Positions 7,119 through 10,707 of a stretch of 10,707 nt of DNA are shown here, one piece after another. Source of the stretch: Burkholderiales bacterium (GTDB lineage Bacteria; Pseudomonadota; Gammaproteobacteria; Burkholderiales; Usitatibacteraceae); assembly GCA_017880705.1 (NCBI GenBank), contig JADGRS010000068.1:1-10707 (forward strand), in the 5' to 3' direction. The notes beneath the pieces were generated by a model. It was given only the letters and a program-made list of their open reading frames with translations. It did not search any database and was not told the origin of the DNA. Each line of letters opens with the position of its first letter. Within the stretch, counting starts at the first letter, position 1. Position numbers and translations under genes: made by a program.

Positions 7119-7573
7119 CAGTGCTTGCCGGTGGACCCGAAGCCGCCCGCGCCGCGCGAGCTTTCCTCGAAGTCGGCGACGATGTTCAGATCGACCTGGA
7201 CCACCGGCACGACGACGAGCTGCGCGATGCGTTCGAGCGGATTCACCACGAACGCATCCTTGCCGCGGTTCCAGCAGGACACAAACACCTGGCCCTGGTA
7301 ATCGGAATCGATCAGCCCCACGAGGTTGCCGAGCACGATGCCGTGCTTGTGGCCGAGCCCCGAGCGCGGAATGATCATCGCCGCGAGCCCGGGATCGCCG
7401 AGATGGATCGCGAGCCCCGAGGGAATGAGCGCCGTATCCCCGGGCCGCAGCGTGATCGGGTCGTCGATCGCCGCCCTCAGGTCGAGGCCCGCCGATCCGG
7501 CCGTCGCGTACGCGGGCATCTGCGCCCTGATTCTTTCATCGAGAATCTTGACGTCCAGCGTCTTTCGTTTCAT
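7118..7573 (-). CDS. dut: dUTP diphosphatase (dUTPase)
   Basis: Hydrolyses dUTP to dUMP and pyrophosphate, keeping uracil out of DNA and feeding dTMP synthesis; trimeric and cytoplasmic. All five family motifs are present in its 151 residues: [11 protein letters not shown] (about 25-34), [13 protein letters not shown] (69-79), [18 protein letters not shown] (82-96, with catalytic Asp91), [13 protein letters not shown] (114-124) and [12 protein letters not shown] (139-149, with the nucleotide-stacking Phe145). The length matches E. coli Dut (about 151 residues). The ATG at 7573 has AAAAGG four bases upstream. It lies 26 bases after coaBC, the common coaBC-dut order of proteobacteria, and overlaps cbiX by one base. 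Confidence 0.97.
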   Translation of the reverse strand: MKRKTLDVKILDERIRAQMPAYATAGSAGLDLRAAIDDPITLRPGDTALIPSGLAIHLGDPGLAAMIIPRSGLGHKHGIVLGNLVGLIDSDYQGQVFVSCWNRGKDAFVVNPLERIAQLVVVPVVQVDLNIVADFEESSRGAGGFGSTGKH

Positions 7574-7599
7574 GCGACCTTTTCCGGGCTCGGACGAAG

Positions 7600-8829
7600 C
7601 TACGAGATCTGCTTGATCGGCGTGACCGTCGCGGCCTGGGGCCGCCCGTCGCGAAGCCGCATCGCGTGCTCGACGATGGCGTACGCGATCTTCGACTTGG
7701 GCGCCCGCGCGAGCGCATGGGCTCCCGCGTCGTCGTAGATCGTGACCTCGTTGTCATCCTTGCCGACCGCCTGCTGCACCAGGTTCGCGACGATCATCGG
7801 GATCTTCTTGCGAACGCGCTTCGCCTGCGCGTACTGCGACAGGTCCTCGCTCTCCGCGGCGAAGCCGACGCAGAAGGGTCCAACGGCCAGCCCCGCGACG
7901 TACGCGAGGATGTCTTCGGTGGGCTTCAGCCGGATCTCCATCGGCTCCACGGTCTTCTTGAGCTTGCGCCCCGACGGCGCGAGCGGCGTGTAGTCGGCGA
8001 CGGCCGCGACGCTGAAGAAGAAGTCCGCTCCCGCGACGTGCGCCTTCACCGCGCTGAACATTTCGGCGGCGGAGGTCACGTAGACGAAGTGCGCCTGCGC
8101 CGGCGGCGCGAGGGAAGTGGGGCCGCTGATGAGGGTCACGTCGGCACCCATCGCAGTGACCGCATCGGCGATGGCATAGCCCATCTTCCCGGAGCTGAGA
8201 TTGGTGATGCCGCGCACGGTGTCGATCGCTTCAAAGGTGGGGCCGGCGGTGACCACAACCTTGCGACCGGCGAGCCGCTTGGGCGAGAAGAACATATCGA
8301 GCGCTTGCGCAAGCTCCCCCGGCTCCAGCAGGCGGCCCATGCCCACCTCGCCGCACGCCTGGTCGCCCGAATCGGGGCCGAGGATCGCGACGCCGTCGCC
8401 GCGCAGCGTCGCGATGTTGCGTTGCGTGGCCGCGTTGTCCCACATCTCCCGGTTCATCGCAGGGGCGACGAGCAACGGGCAGCTGCGCGCGAGGCACGCC
8501 GTCGACAGCAAGTCGTCGGCCAGGCCGTGCGCGAGCTTCGCGAGGAAATTCGCGCTCGCCGGCGCGATGAGGATCGCGTCGGCGCCGCGCGACAGCTCGA
8601 TGTGCGCCATGTGATTCGCGAAGCTCGCATCCCACAAGTCGGTGATCACGGGCTTGCCCGTCAGCGCCTGGAAAGTCATGGGCGACACGAATCGCGTCGC
8701 CGCCTCGGTCATCGCGACCTGGACTTCGACGTTGTTCCTGATGAGCAGCCGCGCGAGCTCGGCCACCTTGTAGGCAGCGATGCCTCCCGTGACACCCAGC
8801 AAAATTCGGCGAGTCAAGACCTTGTCCAT
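7600..8829 (-). CDS. coaBC: Bifunctional phosphopantothenoylcysteine decarboxylase / phosphopantothenate-cysteine ligase
   Basis: Catalyses two successive steps of coenzyme A synthesis: CoaB ligates cysteine to 4'-phosphopantothenate using CTP, and CoaC decarboxylates the product with FMN. At 409 residues it is normal full length. The CoaC domain (about 1-185) shows [10 protein letters not shown] (12-21), His76 in [10 protein letters not shown], the PAMN motif (123-126) and the flap cysteine Cys159 in [12 protein letters not shown]. The CoaB domain (about 188-409) shows [26 protein letters not shown] (Asn210), AAVADY (275-280), the KLKK lysines (289-292) and VGFAAESED. It is the first gene of coaBC-dut-cbiX. 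The ATG at 8829 has no good ribosome site, but a TAAAAT hexamer ends six bases before it, suggesting a leaderless mRNA. Confidence 0.97.
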   Translation of the reverse strand: MDKVLTRRILLGVTGGIAAYKVAELARLLIRNNVEVQVAMTEAATRFVSPMTFQALTGKPVITDLWDASFANHMAHIELSRGADAILIAPASANFLAKLAHGLADDLLSTACLARSCPLLVAPAMNREMWDNAATQRNIATLRGDGVAILGPDSGDQACGEVGMGRLLEPGELAQALDMFFSPKRLAGRKVVVTAGPTFEAIDTVRGITNLSSGKMGYAIADAVTAMGADVTLISGPTSLAPPAQAHFVYVTSAAEMFSAVKAHVAGADFFFSVAAVADYTPLAPSGRKLKKTVEPMEIRLKPTEDILAYVAGLAVGPFCVGFAAESEDLSQYAQAKRVRKKIPMIVANLVQQAVGKDDNEVTIYDDAGAHALARAPKSKIAYAIVEHAMRLRDGRPQAATVTPIKQIS

Positions 8830-8835
8830 AAAGGC

Positions 8836-8866
8836 ATTTTACCCACTACCGAGGCTTGCATGTCGA
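8836..8866 (-). promoter_or_regulatory. Candidate promoter of the coaBC-dut-cbiX operon
   Basis: Minus-strand TCGACA (8866-8861, 5 of 6 to the -35 consensus) and TAAAAT (8841-8836, 5 of 6 to the -10 consensus) are separated by 19 bases, longer than the ideal 17. The -10 is followed by six bases and then the coaBC ATG, so transcription would begin at or beside the A of the start codon. This fits the absence of a Shine-Dalgarno sequence. Confidence 0.45.
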
Positions 8867-9003
8867 TGGCGGTCCGCGACCCGTCCGTCCGGGACGGCGG
8901 CTGGTCCCTGAAAGACGTAGCTCGTCACAATCGGCTGGTTCCTCCCGCGGCCGCAAGGCTACCTTACCGGCTTGAGCGGCCCTGTTTCGCCGCGGCGCGC
9001 AGC

Positions 9004-9008
9004 GGAGG
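9004..9008 (+). promoter_or_regulatory. Shine-Dalgarno that sets the rhodanese start
   Basis: GGAGG lies five bases before ATG 9014. It selects this start over the upstream in-frame ATG at 8972, which would add 14 residues ahead of the signal peptide. The rest of the 8830-9013 gap shows no strong plus-strand promoter; it holds a short CCGTCC/GGACGG inverted repeat (8885-8897) and an imperfect GGCCGC...GCGGCC stem further on. Confidence 0.8.
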
Positions 9009-9013
9009 ACAAC

Positions 9014-10657
9014 ATGTCGAAAAGTTTGAGTCATTGGTTGTTGGTGGTCATCGCCAGCGGCCTGTTCATGGCGCAGCCTGCCCTGGCGGCGGAAGGCGGC
9101 ATCGGTCAGCTTGTCAGCGTTGAATGGCTCGAGAAGAACCTGAAACGCGACGAGCTGCTCGTGCTCGATGCCTCGTTTCCGAAGATGTACGCGGCCGGGC
9201 ACATTCCGGGCGCGGTGAACGTCGACCTTTTCAGCTACGGCGGCCGCGAGATGTCCGCCGCCGAAATGGAACGGCTCATCCAGTCCTGGGGCGTCAGCAC
9301 CGGGAAGAAGGTCGTCCTCTACGACCAGGGCGGCACCTATCTCGCGACCAGCGTCTACTTCGACCTCTACTACCACGGGTTTCCGGCGAAGGATCTGGTT
9401 GTCCTCGACGGCGGGCTCGCCAAGTGGCAAGCCGCGGGCGGCGCGGTGACAAAGGACCCGACCCCCGCTCCGAAGCCGGGAACATTCCGCGTCGCGAAGC
9501 TCAGGGAGGACGTGCGCGTCCGGCTCCCCGAATTCCTCGGTGCGTCCGGCGACCCGGCGAACAATGCGATCGTCGAGGCGCTCGACCCCACCACGCACTT
9601 CGGCGCCGTCAAGTTCTTCGACCGGCCCGGCCACATCCCCAACTCCATCATGGCGCCCACCGGGGACTTCTATAACGCGGACAAGACCTTCAAGTCCCCC
9701 GAGGAGATCCGGCGCATGTTGGCCTACCTCGGCGTGAAGCCCGGCCAGCAGGTCTACACGCACTGCGGCGGCGGCATCGCCGCGAGCGTTCCGTTCTTCG
9801 CCGCGAAGTTCATTCTCGACTACCCCAGGGTCAAGCTCTACAAGGGGTCGCAGTTCGAATGGCTGCGCGACGACCGCGGCCTGCCGTTCTGGACCTACGA
9901 CGCGCCGAACATGACGCGTGAGAAGACATGGTTGAGCGGATGGAACAACCAGATGATCCGCATGTTCGGTGTCGCGAAGCTCAGCATCGTCGATGTGCGC
10001 CCGGCGGAATCGTTCAAGCAGTCGCACGTGCCGTTCGCCATCAACGTCCCCGCGGACGTGTTCAAGCGCAATCTCGCCACACCCGCGAAGCTGGCCGAAG
10101 TCCTGGGTAGCGCCGGTGTCGACGCGGCCAACGAAGCGGTGATCGTTTCGCAGGGGGGATTGAACCCCGATTCGGCCCTGGCCTTCCTCCTGCTGGAAAA
10201 ACTGGGACAGAAACGGGTCTCGGTCTTCTCGGATTCCGTGGACGACTGGGGATTTGCCGGCTTCCCGCTGAACAAGGAGACCGACGCGGCGGATCCGAAG
10301 AAGGCACCGCAGGGTGTCTTCACCCCTCCCACCGCATACCCCGTCAATCTTCGTCCGGGCATCGTGGTGAGCGATCAGGACACCCAAGGGCCATACCCGA
10401 AAATCTATATCGCCTCGGGCAAATCGCTTCCCGCCAAAGTGCCCGACGGGAGAGTCATCCATGTGCCATACACCGATCTTCTGAATGCCAACGGAACGCC
10501 CAAGGCCGCGAAGGATATCTGGGCCATGCTCGTGAAGGCCGGCGTCCCGCGATATGCCGAGCTCATCAGTGTTTCCGACGATCCGGGCGAGGCCGCCGCC
10601 AACTACTTCATCCTGAAGCTGATGGGTTATCCGGACGTCAAGGTGCTGGTGATGTAA
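9014..10657 (+). CDS. Exported four-repeat rhodanese-family sulfurtransferase
   Basis: A 547-residue protein with a Sec signal peptide (MSKS then a hydrophobic stretch, cleavage near ALA-A at about 25), so it acts in the periplasm. Four rhodanese-like units follow. Unit 1 (about 32-145) has AAGHIPGAVNVD and VLDGGLAKW but no active cysteine (YDQGGTYLAT). Unit 2 (about 165-295) has PGHIPNSIMAP and the only cysteine of the protein, Cys251, in HCGGGIAAS, followed by LYKGSQFEWLRDDRGLPFWT. Unit 3 (about 320-420) has IVDVRPAESFKQSHVPFAINVP and DSVDDWGFAGFPL with SQGG at the active loop. Unit 4 (about 460-547) is the most diverged (IYIASG..., VIHVPYTDLL, SVSDDPGEAAANYF). The family moves sulfane sulfur from donors such as thiosulfate or 3-mercaptopyruvate to thiols or cyanide. 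Cys251 suggests one working site, with the other units structural. It stands alone, with no sulfur-oxidation neighbours in view. The CGGGIAA loop differs from the CRKGVT and CGSGVTA loops of classical rhodanese and mercaptopyruvate enzymes, so the substrate is open. Confidence 0.9.
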   Translation: MSKSLSHWLLVVIASGLFMAQPALAAEGGIGQLVSVEWLEKNLKRDELLVLDASFPKMYAAGHIPGAVNVDLFSYGGREMSAAEMERLIQSWGVSTGKKVVLYDQGGTYLATSVYFDLYYHGFPAKDLVVLDGGLAKWQAAGGAVTKDPTPAPKPGTFRVAKLREDVRVRLPEFLGASGDPANNAIVEALDPTTHFGAVKFFDRPGHIPNSIMAPTGDFYNADKTFKSPEEIRRMLAYLGVKPGQQVYTHCGGGIAASVPFFAAKFILDYPRVKLYKGSQFEWLRDDRGLPFWTYDAPNMTREKTWLSGWNNQMIRMFGVAKLSIVDVRPAESFKQSHVPFAINVPADVFKRNLATPAKLAEVLGSAGVDAANEAVIVSQGGLNPDSALAFLLLEKLGQKRVSVFSDSVDDWGFAGFPLNKETDAADPKKAPQGVFTPPTAYPVNLRPGIVVSDQDTQGPYPKIYIASGKSLPAKVPDGRVIHVPYTDLLNANGTPKAAKDIWAMLVKAGVPRYAELISVSDDPGEAAANYFILKLMGYPDVKVLVM

Positions 10658-10707
10658 CGCGCCGTGATCTTCGGCGTTCGCACTTCATCTTGAATCTGGC
10701 GCGCGGC

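Noticed and set aside
8885..8897. CCGTCC/GGACGG inverted repeat as a terminator or operator
   Set aside because: Only six-base arms with a one-base centre and no T tract, in a GC-rich stretch where such symmetry is common.
8972..9013. Upstream start for the rhodanese protein at ATG 8972
   Set aside because: It adds an unrelated N-terminus ahead of a good signal peptide; GGAGG five bases before ATG 9014 decides the start.
7666..9123. 485-codon plus-strand open frame
   Set aside because: It is an antisense shadow of coaBC extending into the start of the rhodanese gene; Arg/Asp/His-rich and without domains.
8846..10462. 538-codon minus-strand open frame
   Set aside because: It is antisense to the exported rhodanese, which has a signal peptide, ribosome site and clear family motifs.
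10658..10707. Tail of the window after the rhodanese stop
   Set aside because: Fifty bases with no convincing hairpin plus T tract, promoter or start of a gene.

Overview
The window looks like a stretch of a high-GC betaproteobacterial chromosome. The evidence is the strong G/C preference at third codon positions, the coaBC-dut gene pair, a short-form CbiX, an SrkA kinase and an MdtAB-type RND pump. Genus-level placement is inference and is not attempted. Nine protein-coding genes plus one 32-codon micro-gene fill nearly all of the sequence. There are no rRNA, tRNA, CRISPR or transposase genes.

Layout from left to right. (1) Positions 1-5117, minus strand: an RND efflux operon, with the inner-membrane pump mdtB cut by the left edge and its periplasmic adaptor mdtA overlapping it by four bases. 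Upstream of mdtA on the same strand lies srkA, a stress-response Ser/Thr kinase. (2) Positions 5176-5873, plus strand: an extended -10 promoter, a previously unlisted 32-residue single-helix membrane protein, and immediately after it a four-helix Urate_ox_N (DUF989) membrane protein. This unit is closed by a perfectly palindromic bidirectional terminator. (3) Positions 5873-6697: a secreted DUF192 protein (minus) diverging from a small lipoprotein (plus). (4) Positions 6694-6756: a perfect inverted repeat with 30-base arms and a 3-base centre, lying exactly between two converging genes and supplying the stop codons of both. (5) Positions 6753-8829, minus strand: the coaBC-dut-cbiX operon (coenzyme A synthesis, dUTP hydrolysis, sirohydrochlorin chelatase). 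(6) Positions 9014-10657, plus strand: an exported protein built of four rhodanese-like repeats with only one cysteine.

Most genes are housekeeping or common accessory functions. The items that deserve a second look are the micro-gene translationally linked to the Urate_ox_N membrane protein, the stop-codon-donating palindrome, the tetra-rhodanese with one active site, and two start codons (srkA, coaBC) that each lie exactly six bases after a good -10 hexamer, suggesting leaderless mRNAs. No convincing large undescribed system is visible; the micro-gene/Urate_ox_N pair is the best small candidate.
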